A stretch of 64,000 nucleotides of DNA from Mesorhizobium sp. RMAD-H1 (GCF_014191375.1 NZ_JACHWN010000003.1:62001-126000); one strand, 5' to 3'; positions 42,106-53,173 are shown, counted from the first letter of the stretch. Notes: a model not told the origin generated them from the sequence alone. Made by a program: numbers and translations.

Positions 42106-42636
42106 CTATGCGGGAACGTATGTCAACCTGATCACGTCCTCGCCGATACGATCGGTCGTCACGAGGCGCAGCGGAGGCCGTGGGCCGGCAAAGTACGGCT
42201 TGCCGCCGCCGAGCACAACGGGATGGAGGTATATTTGATACTCATCGACGAGGCCCAGCTCGGTCAGACTTCCCGCCAGTTCCGGTCCTGAAACTTCGAT
42301 CACCCCGTCGAGTTGAGCTTTCAACCCGCGTATCGCCGCCCCGAGCTCATCCTCGATAAGGGCGGCGTTCGGGCCAACCGACTTCAACGAGCGGGACACG
42401 ACCCACTTCGGTTGACTCCGCCACGCCGCCGCATAGTCACGTTCTGCCTCGTCCCACTCGGGACGATCCTCATCCCAATAGCGCATCACTTCATACATGC
42501 GGCGGCCGTACACACTGCCGGCCAGACCGCGAACGTCGTCGATGAAATGACGAAAGAGCACGGGATCGGGTGCAAATGCCATGTGGTCGACATAGCCGTC
42601 CAGCGACTGGTTCAATGCAAAGACGAGCTTCGCCAT
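42106..42636 (-). CDS. Dihydrofolate reductase family protein (RibD C-terminal-like)
   Basis: A 176-residue protein. MAKLVFALNQSLDGYVDH is the family N-terminus, GRRMYEVMRYW the second landmark, and LVDEYQIYLHPVVLGGGKPYF the C-terminal signature of the RibD_C/YyaP group. These are NADPH-dependent reductases of unknown substrate, distinct from true FolA. ATG 42636 has GAGGAG upstream; a short upstream extension is unlikely. It stands alone. Confidence 0.85.
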   Translation of the reverse strand: MAKLVFALNQSLDGYVDHMAFAPDPVLFRHFIDDVRGLAGSVYGRRMYEVMRYWDEDRPEWDEAERDYAAAWRSQPKWVVSRSLKSVGPNAALIEDELGAAIRGLKAQLDGVIEVSGPELAGSLTELGLVDEYQIYLHPVVLGGGKPYFAGPRPPLRLVTTDRIGEDVIRLTYVPA

Positions 42637-42774
42637 ATGGGATATTCTCCTCGGAGGTTGTCGAGGATACGCAAAAACGGCGGGGGTCACAATCCGGCGT
42701 CCGGCCTGCCGTCATCGACCAACTATGGGACGTCCTCTTCCTGCCAATCGCCAACAATCTCCAGGCGGTATCGA

Positions 42775-42806
42775 GGGGCGCTGCGACGGGAGTGTCGCAA
42801 CGCCCC
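42775..42806 (-). terminator. Hairpin at the end of the autotransporter gene
   Basis: GGGGCG-C-TGCGAC 42775-42787 pairs with GTCGCA-A-CGCCCC 42794-42806, giving a nearly perfect 13-bp stem (one C/A mismatch) with loop GGGAGT, 6 bases past the autotransporter stop. No T-run follows on the minus strand. Confidence 0.45.
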
Positions 42807-42812
42807 AATCGA

Positions 42813-45800
42813 TCAGAAGCGGAGCTTGAAGTCCGCGCGGGCCTTGTTTTCGGTCACGTCCTCAGAGAATTCGCCGTGATAGGAAACGCCGAAATCCGCG
42901 CGCTCGCTGAGCTTCATGCCGATCCCGAGCGAAACCTTGGCGGCGTCGCGTCCGATGGGGGTGCCCGAAACCAGGAAGCCGTCACCTCCGGCAAAGGACA
43001 CCCGGCTTTCGGGCGTCACATCCCCGAAGGCGTGCTGCCAACCGGCCATGGCGTTCCAGGTCATGGCAGCGCCGGTCAGGCCAAGATCGCCCTCGGCCCG
43101 CAGACCCACCGTGGTGAAGGTCGCATCGGCATCGCTGTCCGTCGCCGAGAGCGCCGCCGCCCCGCCGGTTTCGCGGAAGCCGTCCGTCGAGAGGGTGGCG
43201 TAGGACAGGTTGGCGAAGGGGGAGAGCTCCACCTGCTTGCCGAGTTTGAAGCCATAGCTCGCTTCGCCGAAGAATTGCGCCAGGCCTGCATCATAATCGG
43301 CCTTCAGCGAGTCCGAGAAACCGCTCAGGACGATCGACCGGCTCGTTTCGACCTGGTTGAAGCTATAGGCAGCGCCAGCCTTCAGCGACAGCTGGCCGAT
43401 GTCCTTTCCGCCATAGACGCCGACATGGTAGCTGTCGATATCCGCCGAACCGCCGGTGCGGTCGCTGTCGAGCGAGGAACGTCCCCATCCCGCCACCACG
43501 CCGAGGCGCACATCATCGGTGACGAAGCCGTCGCCGCCGATGAAGACACCGCCGCCGGAGAGGTCGTAGGACGCGGCATTGCCGTCGCTGCCGAAGCTGC
43601 TGCGCATGCCGTAGCCGGACGTCCATGCGCCGGTATCGCCAGAGCTCAGACGGTCGAGGACCGTATCGCTGACGATCCGGGAATTGCCGAGCAGGGCCGA
43701 CTGGACGCTGGCATGTTCCTCGCCGGAAAGCTGGTCGAAGGCGTTGCGCGCATTCTCCGCATTCATGAAGAGGACCGCGTTATAGAGCGGCAGACTGCTG
43801 GAGCCGGCCGATTGGTCGAGCGCATCGAGACCGGTCGCGACAGCCTGCTGGTTCGCAGTCTGCGCCGCGGTGGTAAAGGAACGGCCGCCCCAGGATGAGA
43901 GACGCAAGGTTACGTCGTTGACCGTGTAGAGGAGCTGCGAATTGATAAAGGCGGAGTCGATCAGAAGATTACCGAACTGCCCGGCCACATTGCCGGCTGT
44001 CAGGAATGTGTAGGACTGGCCTGACGCATAGCTGACGGTCGGGTCGAGCGCGATCACATTCAGGCTGGCACCGTCGATCGCAGCCGTTCCGCTGACGATC
44101 GTCCGGTCGGATGTGCCGTCATTGGCGATTTCCAGATCATAGGCGGAGCCAGGCGACAGTGTAAGATTGCCATTGACGTTGAGCGTGCCAATGGAATTGC
44201 CAGGAGACAGACGGCTGCCGCTTTTCAGCGCTACGCCTCCGACGGTGCCATTGCCGCCAAGGATTGCACCGGCCTCCACGTCCAACGATCCGCCCCACGA
44301 ACCATTGACCGCGAAACGGCCGCCGCTGACGAGTGTCGTTCCGGTGAATTGCGAACCGTCGCCCGTATAAACCAGATTGCCCGTTCCGCGCTTTTCAAAC
44401 CCGCCGGTCCCGGAGATGGTGTTGGCGAGCGTGCTTTCCACCAGCGTGTTGACCATCAATTGCCCAGCGGCATCGATCTGGATCGCCCCGGTGCCGAAAG
44501 CATTGCCGCTGCTGCCAGCGAGCACGCCGCCGCTGACGCGGGTACCGCCGGAATAGGTGTTGAGGCCGGTCAGCATCAGCATGCCGGTGCCTTCCTTCGT
44601 CAGCGTGCCGGTTCCGCCGATGTCGTTGCGCCAGGCGTCGAAGGCGTTGAAACCGTCGAGGCTCTTGTCCATGTTGACGGTGACGTCCTCCCAGAACGCG
44701 CCATAGCCATCGGCTGCCGCGAAGAGGTTGAGCCGGCCATAGCCTTCCGGATCGTCCATGACCGGATAGCCGGAGGGGAGGGCGGTGGTGGCGAGAACCG
44801 CGCGGCGCTGATCCACGGTGAGATAGGGCATGCGGGTTTCCAGCAGCACCTCCGCGCCCTTCGGCACATAGGCGGGCTTGTCCGTCGCGCCGATGGGCGC
44901 GAAGCCATAGGTCATGCGTTCGGCCACATAGGCTGCGTTGGCCTCCCGGCTGGCAAAACGGTCCGTCGAGAGATCAGCTGCATGCGCCGCGACATAAAGA
45001 TCGGCTGCCGTTGCCGAGTTCGTTTCCTTTTTCAGCCATGCCTGGGTCTGCTCATAGGCCTGGGCTTTGAGGTCCTGGGCGCTCGCCTGATTGAGATTGT
45101 AGACCACGGCTGCCGTGCCCAGCATGCGGCCGCCGATGACGTCGAGCGGGGAATGCATGCCGGCGATGATGCGGCTGTCACCCATCACGACAGCGCGCGT
45201 GATCAGTTCCTGGAAGCGCTGCGGCACGAGATAGGCCATGGCCAGCGCGTTGCGCCACGCCTCTGCGGTATGACCGCTCGGGAAGCCGCCATCGGTGACG
45301 GGTGAGCTGCTCTTGGCCGGCTCCAGCGTCGGAAGGACCTCGACGTCGCTCGACCAGCGCCACGGGCGCGCATATTTGAAGTAACGCTTGGAGGGTTCCG
45401 TGGAGGCGTCCGCGCCAACCCGGCCCAGAAGATCGACAGCCAGGCCAAGATCGGGATTGCCGCTGCTGCCGATGCCTGTGTTGTTGCCCTCGTCGTCATA
45501 TTTGACGGTCGTCGCATCGGGAGCGACATCGAGGATGGTCGTGAACTGCTTGGTGCCCTTGACCCAGGCATCCTGAAGCGGGCCGAGCCCGTCCAGCATG
45601 CTGATCGCCTTGCCGCGACGGTCATCGAGATAGGCTTCGGTCGCCTGCTGCGCGGTGCGATTGCGCGTGGCGTTGACGACATATTGGATATTATAGTCGT
45701 GCACCGCCTGATTGAGGATGATCCCATCCGTGGCGCTGCCCGGTATGCCATCCCAGTCCGTCGTCGGGACGGCGGGAAAGCCATCGCGTGCGGGGGCCGA

Positions 45801-46046
45801 CGTGCCGGCGTCCACAAAGGGCGTGCGGGGCTGCCAGATATCCAGGAACCCGCTGAGCAGCCGGACGGCTGCGTTGGTTTCCTTCGTGGCATAGCGGGCA
45901 TCCCCACGCTGGTTCGTTGCACCGGTATCCATGAAGGCCGGAACATCTTTGTTCAGATAGGCTTCTTGTGCCAGAGCCATGCTCGGGCAGGCGCTGAAAA
46001 CCAGGTAAAGCGCCGTGGATACGCGAAGTTTCGCAACTATAGGCAA
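42813..46046 (-). CDS. Autotransporter with N-terminal PAP2 acid-phosphatase domain
   Basis: A 1077-residue protein in three parts. A signal peptide (MPIVAKLRVSTALYLV, cleaved after ALA at about 27) is followed by a class A acid phosphatase/PAP2 domain to about residue 330 with the complete catalytic set: K-x6-RP in KRYFKYARPWRW (about 220-231), PSGH (256-259) and SR-x5-H-x3-D in SRIIAGMHSPLDVIGGR (about 291-307). Passenger repeats (PATR type, GTGTLTKEGTGMLMLTGLNT near 505 and a second copy) lead to a C-terminal autotransporter beta-barrel of about 270 residues ending in KLRF. The start is TTG 46046, with GGGGGA 6 bases upstream; GTG 46073 is also in frame but has poor spacing. The phosphatase would be displayed on, or released from, the cell surface. 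Confidence 0.87.
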   Translation of the reverse strand: MPIVAKLRVSTALYLVFSACPSMALAQEAYLNKDVPAFMDTGATNQRGDARYATKETNAAVRLLSGFLDIWQPRTPFVDAGTSAPARDGFPAVPTTDWDGIPGSATDGIILNQAVHDYNIQYVVNATRNRTAQQATEAYLDDRRGKAISMLDGLGPLQDAWVKGTKQFTTILDVAPDATTVKYDDEGNNTGIGSSGNPDLGLAVDLLGRVGADASTEPSKRYFKYARPWRWSSDVEVLPTLEPAKSSSPVTDGGFPSGHTAEAWRNALAMAYLVPQRFQELITRAVVMGDSRIIAGMHSPLDVIGGRMLGTAAVVYNLNQASAQDLKAQAYEQTQAWLKKETNSATAADLYVAAHAADLSTDRFASREANAAYVAERMTYGFAPIGATDKPAYVPKGAEVLLETRMPYLTVDQRRAVLATTALPSGYPVMDDPEGYGRLNLFAAADGYGAFWEDVTVNMDKSLDGFNAFDAWRNDIGGTGTLTKEGTGMLMLTGLNTYSGGTRVSGGVLAGSSGNAFGTGAIQIDAAGQLMVNTLVESTLANTISGTGGFEKRGTGNLVYTGDGSQFTGTTLVSGGRFAVNGSWGGSLDVEAGAILGGNGTVGGVALKSGSRLSPGNSIGTLNVNGNLTLSPGSAYDLEIANDGTSDRTIVSGTAAIDGASLNVIALDPTVSYASGQSYTFLTAGNVAGQFGNLLIDSAFINSQLLYTVNDVTLRLSSWGGRSFTTAAQTANQQAVATGLDALDQSAGSSSLPLYNAVLFMNAENARNAFDQLSGEEHASVQSALLGNSRIVSDTVLDRLSSGDTGAWTSGYGMRSSFGSDGNAASYDLSGGGVFIGGDGFVTDDVRLGVVAGWGRSSLDSDRTGGSADIDSYHVGVYGGKDIGQLSLKAGAAYSFNQVETSRSIVLSGFSDSLKADYDAGLAQFFGEASYGFKLGKQVELSPFANLSYATLSTDGFRETGGAAALSATDSDADATFTTVGLRAEGDLGLTGAAMTWNAMAGWQHAFGDVTPESRVSFAGGDGFLVSGTPIGRDAAKVSLGIGMKLSERADFGVSYHGEFSEDVTENKARADFKLRF

Positions 46047-46189
46047 GGCAGATCCCCCAATGAAAAATGTCACCCTTTGAGTGAGGGGTCTGCTCTAGTT
46101 GTTTAACTTATATCTTATATGACAAGGTTGCCGCGACACCGAGTTTCGGCCTTCTTGCCGGATCGGCTTGGTCGGATCAGCGTATCCCT

Positions 46190-46999
46190 TCAGTATCCAG
46201 TGCGGGCTATCGGCGGGGGCGCAGTAGCCGGTCCATCGCGGAATGCCTGCAGGGCGCGCGACGCTGCACCCACGAGCAGACCGACATCCGAGCCGATGGC
46301 GACGAACAGGGCTCCCAGTTCGAGATAGCGTTTCGCCAAGACCTGGTCGGAGGTGAGAATTCCGGCTGCCTTTCCGGTAGCACGGATGCGGTTCAGCCCA
46401 TTCTCGACGGCGCTCTGTACATCCGGTTCGCCCGGGCGGCCGAGATAGCCCATGTCGGCGGCCAGATCCGAGGGGCCGATGAAGATGCCATCGATGCCCT
46501 CGACGGCTGCGATTGCTTCTATGGCCTCAAGGCCCGCACGGCTCTCCACCTGCACAAGGAGGCAAATCTCCTCATTGGCCGTCTGGAGATAATCCGGAAT
46601 CCGATTGAAATTCGAAGCGCGGGCGAGTGCTGCGCCGACGCCACGAACTCCCTGCGGCGGATAGCGCACTGCGCGCACGAGTTGCTGCGCCTGTTCAGCC
46701 GTCTCCACCATCGGGATAAGAAGCGTCTGCGCGCCGATGTCGAGCACCTGCTTGATGAGCCACGCCTCGCCGACAGGCAGCCGCACCACCGCCTGGCCAC
46801 CCCGGGCCTGGATCGCCTGCAACTGCGCCATCATCAGGGGCAGGTCGTTGGGTGCATGCTCGCCATCGATCAACAACCAGTCGAAGCCGGCGCCGGCGCA
46901 GATTTCAGCGGTATAGGCATTCGCCAAGCCAAGCCAAAGCCCGATCTGGGCGCGGCCATCGGTCAGTGCCTGTTTGAAACGGTTCTCTGGAGCGGGCAT
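46190..46999 (-). CDS. hpaI: 4-hydroxy-2-oxo-heptane-1,7-dioate aldolase
   Basis: A 269-residue HpcH/HpaI-type class II aldolase. Catalytic/metal landmarks are DGEH (45-48, H48), R73, E152 (QVESRAG) and D178 (IGPSDLA). It splits 4-hydroxy-2-oxoheptanedioate into pyruvate and succinic semialdehyde, the last ring-derived carbon step of the homoprotocatechuate pathway. It is the last gene of the hpaFED-gabD-hpaGHI operon, 9 bases after hpaH. The N-terminal glycine-poor start agrees with the ATG at 46999 preceded by GAGGA. Confidence 0.92.
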   Translation of the reverse strand: MPAPENRFKQALTDGRAQIGLWLGLANAYTAEICAGAGFDWLLIDGEHAPNDLPLMMAQLQAIQARGGQAVVRLPVGEAWLIKQVLDIGAQTLLIPMVETAEQAQQLVRAVRYPPQGVRGVGAALARASNFNRIPDYLQTANEEICLLVQVESRAGLEAIEAIAAVEGIDGIFIGPSDLAADMGYLGRPGEPDVQSAVENGLNRIRATGKAAGILTSDQVLAKRYLELGALFVAIGSDVGLLVGAASRALQAFRDGPATAPPPIARTGY

Positions 47000-47008
47000 G
47001 AGGGTTCC

Positions 47009-47818
47009 TCAGGCGAAATGGAGACTTACGGACCCATAGGAGCCGAAATCGGCATGGATGGTTGAGCCATGCAGCGCTTCAATAGGTCGGATGAAGGAGC
47101 CGGCAAGCACGATCTGCCCGGCCTCGATTCCCCCACCTTCGCCATACTGCGCAAGACGATCGGCAAGCCACGCTATGCCTCGCGCGGGGTGGTTGAGGAC
47201 GCCGGCCCCGAGACCCGTCTCCTCCACCTCGCCGTTGCGGGAGACGATCGCGCCCATCCAGCGCAGGTCCACCGCATCCGGCCGCATGGCGCGCCCGCCC
47301 CAGGCGATGCCGGCATTGGCGGCATTGTCAGCGATGGTATCGACAATGGTGCGCGTCTTCTTCGTTTCAGGATCAACGCGGAGAATGCGGGTGTCGAGGA
47401 TTTCCAGCGCTGGAACGACGTAATCGGTCGCGTTCAGCACGTCGAAAACAGTGACGCCGGGGCCTTGGAGAGGAGCTTTCATCACGAAAGCGACCTCTGC
47501 TTCGACGCGCGGCTGGATGAAGCGGTCGGCGGGAACAGTCGCGCCGTCCTCGAACACCATATCGTCGAACAGAACCCCGGAATCGGGTGTGTCGATGTTC
47601 AATGCATATTGCATGGCCTTGGACGTAAGCCCGATCTTCCAGCCGATCACCTTGCGGCCAGAAGCGCGCTTTTGTCGTACGAGGGCTTCCTGCACCGCGT
47701 AGGCATCGTCCATCGTCATGCCGGGATGCCTGAGCGAAAGAAGGCCGATCTGCGCCCGGCTTTCTTCGGCCTGGAACAGATCCTTGGCGGCGCCGTCGAT
47801 ATCGATCTGCGTAAGCAT
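47009..47818 (-). CDS. hpaH: 2-oxo-hept-4-ene-1,7-dioate hydratase
   Basis: A 269-residue member of the hydratase/decarboxylase family. Metal and substrate landmarks are VIGWKIGLTSKAMQ, QPRVEAEVAFVM and ALEILDTRI; the glutamates E103 and E105 of EAEVAF sit in the expected metal site. It hydrates 2-oxohept-4-enedioate to the aldol substrate of HpaI. The ATG overlaps the hpaG stop by one base (TGATG), so translation is coupled. An in-frame TTG one codon upstream is inside hpaG and disfavoured. Confidence 0.92.
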   Translation of the reverse strand: MLTQIDIDGAAKDLFQAEESRAQIGLLSLRHPGMTMDDAYAVQEALVRQKRASGRKVIGWKIGLTSKAMQYALNIDTPDSGVLFDDMVFEDGATVPADRFIQPRVEAEVAFVMKAPLQGPGVTVFDVLNATDYVVPALEILDTRILRVDPETKKTRTIVDTIADNAANAGIAWGGRAMRPDAVDLRWMGAIVSRNGEVEETGLGAGVLNHPARGIAWLADRLAQYGEGGGIEAGQIVLAGSFIRPIEALHGSTIHADFGSYGSVSLHFA

Positions 47819-48690
47819 CAAAGAACCTCGTCCGCGATCGTGTTGCGCAAGGTGCCGATGCCTTCGGCCTCGACCTCGACCAGATCGCCGGGCTTGAGCC
47901 AGATAGGAGGGTCGAAGCGCGCCCCCGCACCGGTCGGCGTTCCGGTGACGATCACATCGCCCGGAACAAGCGTCGTAAAGGTTGAGATGTAATTGATGAT
48001 CTTTCTGAAGGAAAAGATCATGCGGCTGGTCCGGTCCTGCTGGCGCACCTCGCCGTTGATGCGTGTTACAAGTTCGATATCTGCAAGCTGGGCTTCGCCC
48101 GTATAGGGGACGAGCCAGGGTCCCATCGAGCCGCTTCGGTCGAAATTCTTGCCTTGCGTCACGTTGAATTTTGCATGCCGCACCCAGTCCCGGATCGTGC
48201 CTTCGTTGCAGAGGGAAATCGCGGCGACATGATGAAGCGCTTCGGCTTCCGGAATGCGGCGGCCGCCCTTGCCGATGACAATCACGATCTCGCCCTCGTA
48301 ATCGAGCTGCAGGCTTTCCGGCGGGCGCATCAGCGGCTGTTCATGACCCGTGAAGGACCGTGGGAAGCGGATGAACAGCGACGGATTGGACGGAGCCGAC
48401 TGCCCGTCCTTGTATTCCTCGTTTCGGTCGGGGAAGTTCACGCCGACGCAGATCAGCTTTTCCGGTGCGGGAACCGGGATTTCATAACGGATTTCCTCGA
48501 GCGGGAAATCCGGCGCCAGATCGGCGCTTGTGTCAGCCAGCCGAACGAGGGCGTCATTCTCGATGACCTCGCGCAGAGTGGGCCAACGCGTGCCGTGGCG
48601 CGCCGAAAGGTCTGCGACGCCGCCTTTGACGAGCAGGCCGTAGCCTGCCTTGCCATTGCGCGAAAAACTCAAGAATCTAGGATGGGACAT
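47818..48690 (-). CDS. hpaG: Single-domain fumarylacetoacetate hydrolase-family isomerase/decarboxylase
   Basis: A 290-residue FAH-family protein. LICVGVNFPDRNEEY marks the start of the catalytic domain, LQLDYEGEIVIVIGK provides the metal-binding glutamates and aspartate, and VPGDVIVTGTPTGAGAR closes it. In E. coli HpaG is a 429-residue tandem-domain protein doing both decarboxylation of 5-oxopent-3-ene-1,2,5-tricarboxylate and isomerisation; in pseudomonads the two domains are separate genes. Here only one domain is present, so it must do both jobs or a partner is elsewhere. The start at 48690 has GGGGAG 7 bases upstream. Confidence 0.85.
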   Translation of the reverse strand: MSHPRFLSFSRNGKAGYGLLVKGGVADLSARHGTRWPTLREVIENDALVRLADTSADLAPDFPLEEIRYEIPVPAPEKLICVGVNFPDRNEEYKDGQSAPSNPSLFIRFPRSFTGHEQPLMRPPESLQLDYEGEIVIVIGKGGRRIPEAEALHHVAAISLCNEGTIRDWVRHAKFNVTQGKNFDRSGSMGPWLVPYTGEAQLADIELVTRINGEVRQQDRTSRMIFSFRKIINYISTFTTLVPGDVIVTGTPTGAGARFDPPIWLKPGDLVEVEAEGIGTLRNTIADEVL

Positions 48691-48703
48691 GGCGCGCTCC
48701 CCT

Positions 48704-50158
48704 TCAGGCAATGCCGCCCAGGCAAATATATTTGATTTCGGTGAACTCCTCGATGCCGTATCTGGAGCCCTCGCGGCCGAGGCCAGAGAGCTTGACGCCG
48801 CCGAAGGGTGCTTCTGCGGTCGAGATCAGCCCGGTATTGACGCCGACCATGCCGTATTCCAGCGCCTCGGCGACCCGGAAGACCCGCGACACGTCCCCGG
48901 CATAGAAATAGGAGGCAAGGCCGAACTCCGTGTCATTGGCCTGGGCGATCACATCCGCCTCGTCCCGGAAGCGGAAAAGCGGCGCGACGGGGCCGAAGGT
49001 CTCCTCCCGCGCCACCGCCATGTCCGCTGTGACATCGGCGATCACCGTCGCCTCGTAAAAGCTGCCGCCCAGCGCGTGGCGCTTGCCGCCGGCGATGATC
49101 CTCGCCCCTTTGGCAAGGGCGTCGGCGACATGTTCCTCCACCTTGGCAAGAGCTGGCTCGTCGATCAGCGGCCCGAGGACCACCCCCTCATCCATGCCGT
49201 TGCCGGTCCTGAGCCCTGCCACGGCGGCGGCGAGCTTTTCCGCGAAGGCGTCATAGACGCTCTCCTGCACATAAAGCCGGTTGGCGCAGACGCAGGTCTG
49301 GCCGTTGTTGCGGAACTTGGCGATCAGCGCGCCTTCCACCGCCGCGTCGAGATCCGCATCGTCGAAGACGATGAAGGGGGCATTGCCGCCAAGCTCCAGG
49401 CCGAGCTTCTTGATGGTCGGCGCGCTCTGCCGGTAGAGCTCCGCCCCGATCTCGGTCGAGCCGGTGAAGGTCAGCTTGCGCACGAGCGGATTGGCGGTCA
49501 TCGCGCCGCCGATCTCGCGTGCCGGGCCGGTGATGACCGAAAACAAACCTTCCGGCAGGCCTGCGCGCTCGGCGAGCACCGCAAGGGCGATGGCCGAGAA
49601 GGGCGTCTGGGAGGCGGGCTTCAGCACCATGGCGCAGCCGGCGGCGAGCGCCGGCCCGGCCTTTCGCGTGATCATGGCATTGGGGAAGTTCCAGGGCGTG
49701 ATCGCCGCCACCACGCCGATCGGCTGCTTCATCACCAGGATGCGCTTGTCCTTCTGGTGGCCGGGTATGATGTCGCCATGGATGCGGCGGCCTTCCTCGG
49801 CGAACCATTCGATGAAGCTCGCGCCATAGGCGATCTCGCCCTTGGCTTCGGCCAGCGGCTTGCCCTGTTCGAGCGTCAGGATGCGGCCGAGATCGTCCTG
49901 GTTCTCCATCATCAGCTCGAACCAGCGGCGCAGAATGCCGGCGCGCTCCTTCGCGGTGCGCGCCGCCCACGCCTTCTGGGCGTGCGCGGCGGCGTCGATC
50001 GCCATTGTCGTCTCCGCCGCGCCCAGCTTCGGCACATGGCCGATCACCTCGCCCGTCGCCGGGTTGGTCACGGCAAGTGAACTCGCCGCATCGGCCTCCA
50101 TCCAGCGGCCGCCAACCAAAGCGCACTGACGCAAAAGGGTGGGATCGTTGAGGTGCAT
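48704..50158 (-). CDS. gabD: NAD(P)-dependent succinate-semialdehyde dehydrogenase
   Basis: A 484-residue aldehyde dehydrogenase. Catalytic glutamate in LELGGNAPF and cysteine in FRNNGQTCVCANR. The whole sequence, including ITPWNFPNAMITRK and KLSGLGREGS, is of the GabD type. The pathway makes succinic semialdehyde as its end product, and this enzyme oxidises it to succinate for the TCA cycle, so the operon is self-sufficient. It lies 34 bases after hpaD and 13 before hpaG. ATG 50158 has GAGGA before it. Confidence 0.9.
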   Translation of the reverse strand: MHLNDPTLLRQCALVGGRWMEADAASSLAVTNPATGEVIGHVPKLGAAETTMAIDAAAHAQKAWAARTAKERAGILRRWFELMMENQDDLGRILTLEQGKPLAEAKGEIAYGASFIEWFAEEGRRIHGDIIPGHQKDKRILVMKQPIGVVAAITPWNFPNAMITRKAGPALAAGCAMVLKPASQTPFSAIALAVLAERAGLPEGLFSVITGPAREIGGAMTANPLVRKLTFTGSTEIGAELYRQSAPTIKKLGLELGGNAPFIVFDDADLDAAVEGALIAKFRNNGQTCVCANRLYVQESVYDAFAEKLAAAVAGLRTGNGMDEGVVLGPLIDEPALAKVEEHVADALAKGARIIAGGKRHALGGSFYEATVIADVTADMAVAREETFGPVAPLFRFRDEADVIAQANDTEFGLASYFYAGDVSRVFRVAEALEYGMVGVNTGLISTAEAPFGGVKLSGLGREGSRYGIEEFTEIKYICLGGIA

Positions 50159-50192
50159 CAATTAGTCCTCATGAGGCGAAGTACAGGCGCGG

Positions 50193-51173
50193 TCAGGGAG
50201 CAATGATCGGTTGCGCCTTCAACTGTGGCTCGCGGACAGGCGTATCGGCAAAGAGGCTGCCATGCTCGAACCAGGATTTCGGTGCGGGCGCTCCCCACAG
50301 CGTCTGACGTTGTGGGTCCTTCAGATCCCATTTGATCGGGTCGAGATCAGGATCCACCGTCTGGTAATCCGAGCAGTAGATCTCGATGCGATGGCCGTCC
50401 GGGTCGAGAATATAGAGGAAAAAGGCATTGGATATGCCGTGGCGTCCCGGACCGCGCTCGATATTGGACACCCAGCCGGTGGTCGCCATCAGATCGAGCA
50501 GGTCGATGATATTGAGCGGAGTAGGCACCCAGAAGGCGGTGTGGTGCAGGCGGGGCCCGCTGCCGTTCGTGAAGGCGATGTCATGCACGCCGCCCTTGCG
50601 GTGCGTCCACGCCGCCCAGAGGCGGCCGGTTTCCTCGTCCTCCGTATATTCGGTCACCCGGAACCCGAGCTCGTTGAAGAAGGCCACCGATTCATCGACA
50701 TTCGGCGAGAAGCAATTGAAGTGGTCGATCCTGAGTGGCTTCACGCCCTTGTAGAGAGCATATTTCTGATGGATCGGTGGGAGGCGATCCATCTTGGCAT
50801 AGAATTCCAGCGGGATGCCGTGCGGATCGCGGGTACGGAAGGTGCGCGCCTGATATGGGCGCTCGACCCACTCGACCGGCAAACCCTTGCCCTTGAAGAA
50901 GTGAACCGCCTTGTCGAGGTTCTCTTCATCGAAGACCTTGAAGCCGAGATCGCAGGCCCGTGGCTGCGCAGATTTCCTGAGCACGATGCAGTGGTGTCCG
51001 CGCTCCTCCATGGCGCGCAGATAAATCGTATCCGTGGTTTCGTCCGTTACCTGGAGACCAAGCGTGTCGACATAGAAGGCGCGCGACTTGGCGAGATCGG
51101 TCACACCCAGCTCGACATGGCTGAGCCTTACGATGTTGAAAGGTGGATAAAGAACAGGCTGGGGTATAGGCAT
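50193..51173 (-). CDS. hpaD: 3,4-dihydroxyphenylacetate 2,3-dioxygenase (extradiol, vicinal oxygen chelate type)
   Basis: A 326-residue type I extradiol dioxygenase. Iron (or manganese) ligands are H151 (RIDHF), H211 (RLHHTAF) and E264 (RIEIYCSD); second-sphere H197, H245 and Y254 are also in place. Its layout matches the Brevibacterium/Arthrobacter homoprotocatechuate dioxygenases, not the LigB-type HpaD of E. coli. It opens the ring of homoprotocatechuate to 5-carboxymethyl-2-hydroxymuconate semialdehyde. ATG 51173 has GGAGGAG 6 bases upstream; the upstream in-frame extension is unlikely. Confidence 0.92.
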   Translation of the reverse strand: MPIPQPVLYPPFNIVRLSHVELGVTDLAKSRAFYVDTLGLQVTDETTDTIYLRAMEERGHHCIVLRKSAQPRACDLGFKVFDEENLDKAVHFFKGKGLPVEWVERPYQARTFRTRDPHGIPLEFYAKMDRLPPIHQKYALYKGVKPLRIDHFNCFSPNVDESVAFFNELGFRVTEYTEDEETGRLWAAWTHRKGGVHDIAFTNGSGPRLHHTAFWVPTPLNIIDLLDLMATTGWVSNIERGPGRHGISNAFFLYILDPDGHRIEIYCSDYQTVDPDLDPIKWDLKDPQRQTLWGAPAPKSWFEHGSLFADTPVREPQLKAQPIIAP

Positions 51174-51231
51174 TTGTGCTCCTCCGGCCCGCCATGCCTC
51201 TGGCGGGCTCACGTGATTCGATAATTGGCCG

Positions 51232-52735
<1,504 letters not shown>

Positions 52736-52749
<14 letters not shown>

Positions 52750-53149
52750 TTACAATCCTGCTTCCATTTTCCCGCAGCCGCTGGTGCATGGCATTCCGTT
52801 TCCAACTGAGGACCGGGTCGATCTCACGTATTTCGAGCGAGAGGGCGAAATGCGGGCTTTCGAAAAGTGGGTGAAGCGCCTCCTCGGCCGCACCGAACAG
52901 CGCCTCCCCAAGACGCTTCTTGTCTTCCAGCGAGCGCCCGGCGCCCATGCGCAGATTCAGATCGGCAAAGGCGTTCTCCACGAGACCATCGGCAATCGCG
53001 TAATGCTCGCAGCATATGGCGCGCACCCGTATGGCTCCCTCTTCGAAGAGGCCCGTTTCCAGCGCTGCATCGCGGAGCCGCTTGCATAATGCTGCGATGT
53101 CCGCGCGTTCGCTCAGGTTGGCGGAATATTCGACGGTCAGATGCGGCAT
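52736..53149 (-). CDS. hpaF: 5-carboxymethyl-2-hydroxymuconate delta-isomerase
   Basis: A 137-residue tautomerase-fold protein (E. coli enzyme 126 residues). The N-terminal MPHLTVEYSANL exposes the catalytic proline P2 after methionine removal; GLFEEGAIRVRA and LNLRMGAGRS are further family segments. It moves the double bond of 5-carboxymethyl-2-hydroxymuconate for HpaG. As the first gene of the operon, its start at 53149 lies 24 bases downstream of a perfect HpaR-like palindrome. Confidence 0.92.
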
Positions 53150-53173
53150 TGCTTCCCGGCTCCATGATTTTAT

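Noticed and set aside
42499-42879. Plus-strand frames across the DHFR-family and autotransporter region
   Set aside because: They are antisense shadows of the DHFR-family and autotransporter genes.
46121-46131. TTGTCATATAA resembling half of a phosphate (PHO) box upstream of the autotransporter
   Set aside because: The expected second CTGTCAT repeat matches at only about one of seven positions, so phosphate control cannot be claimed.
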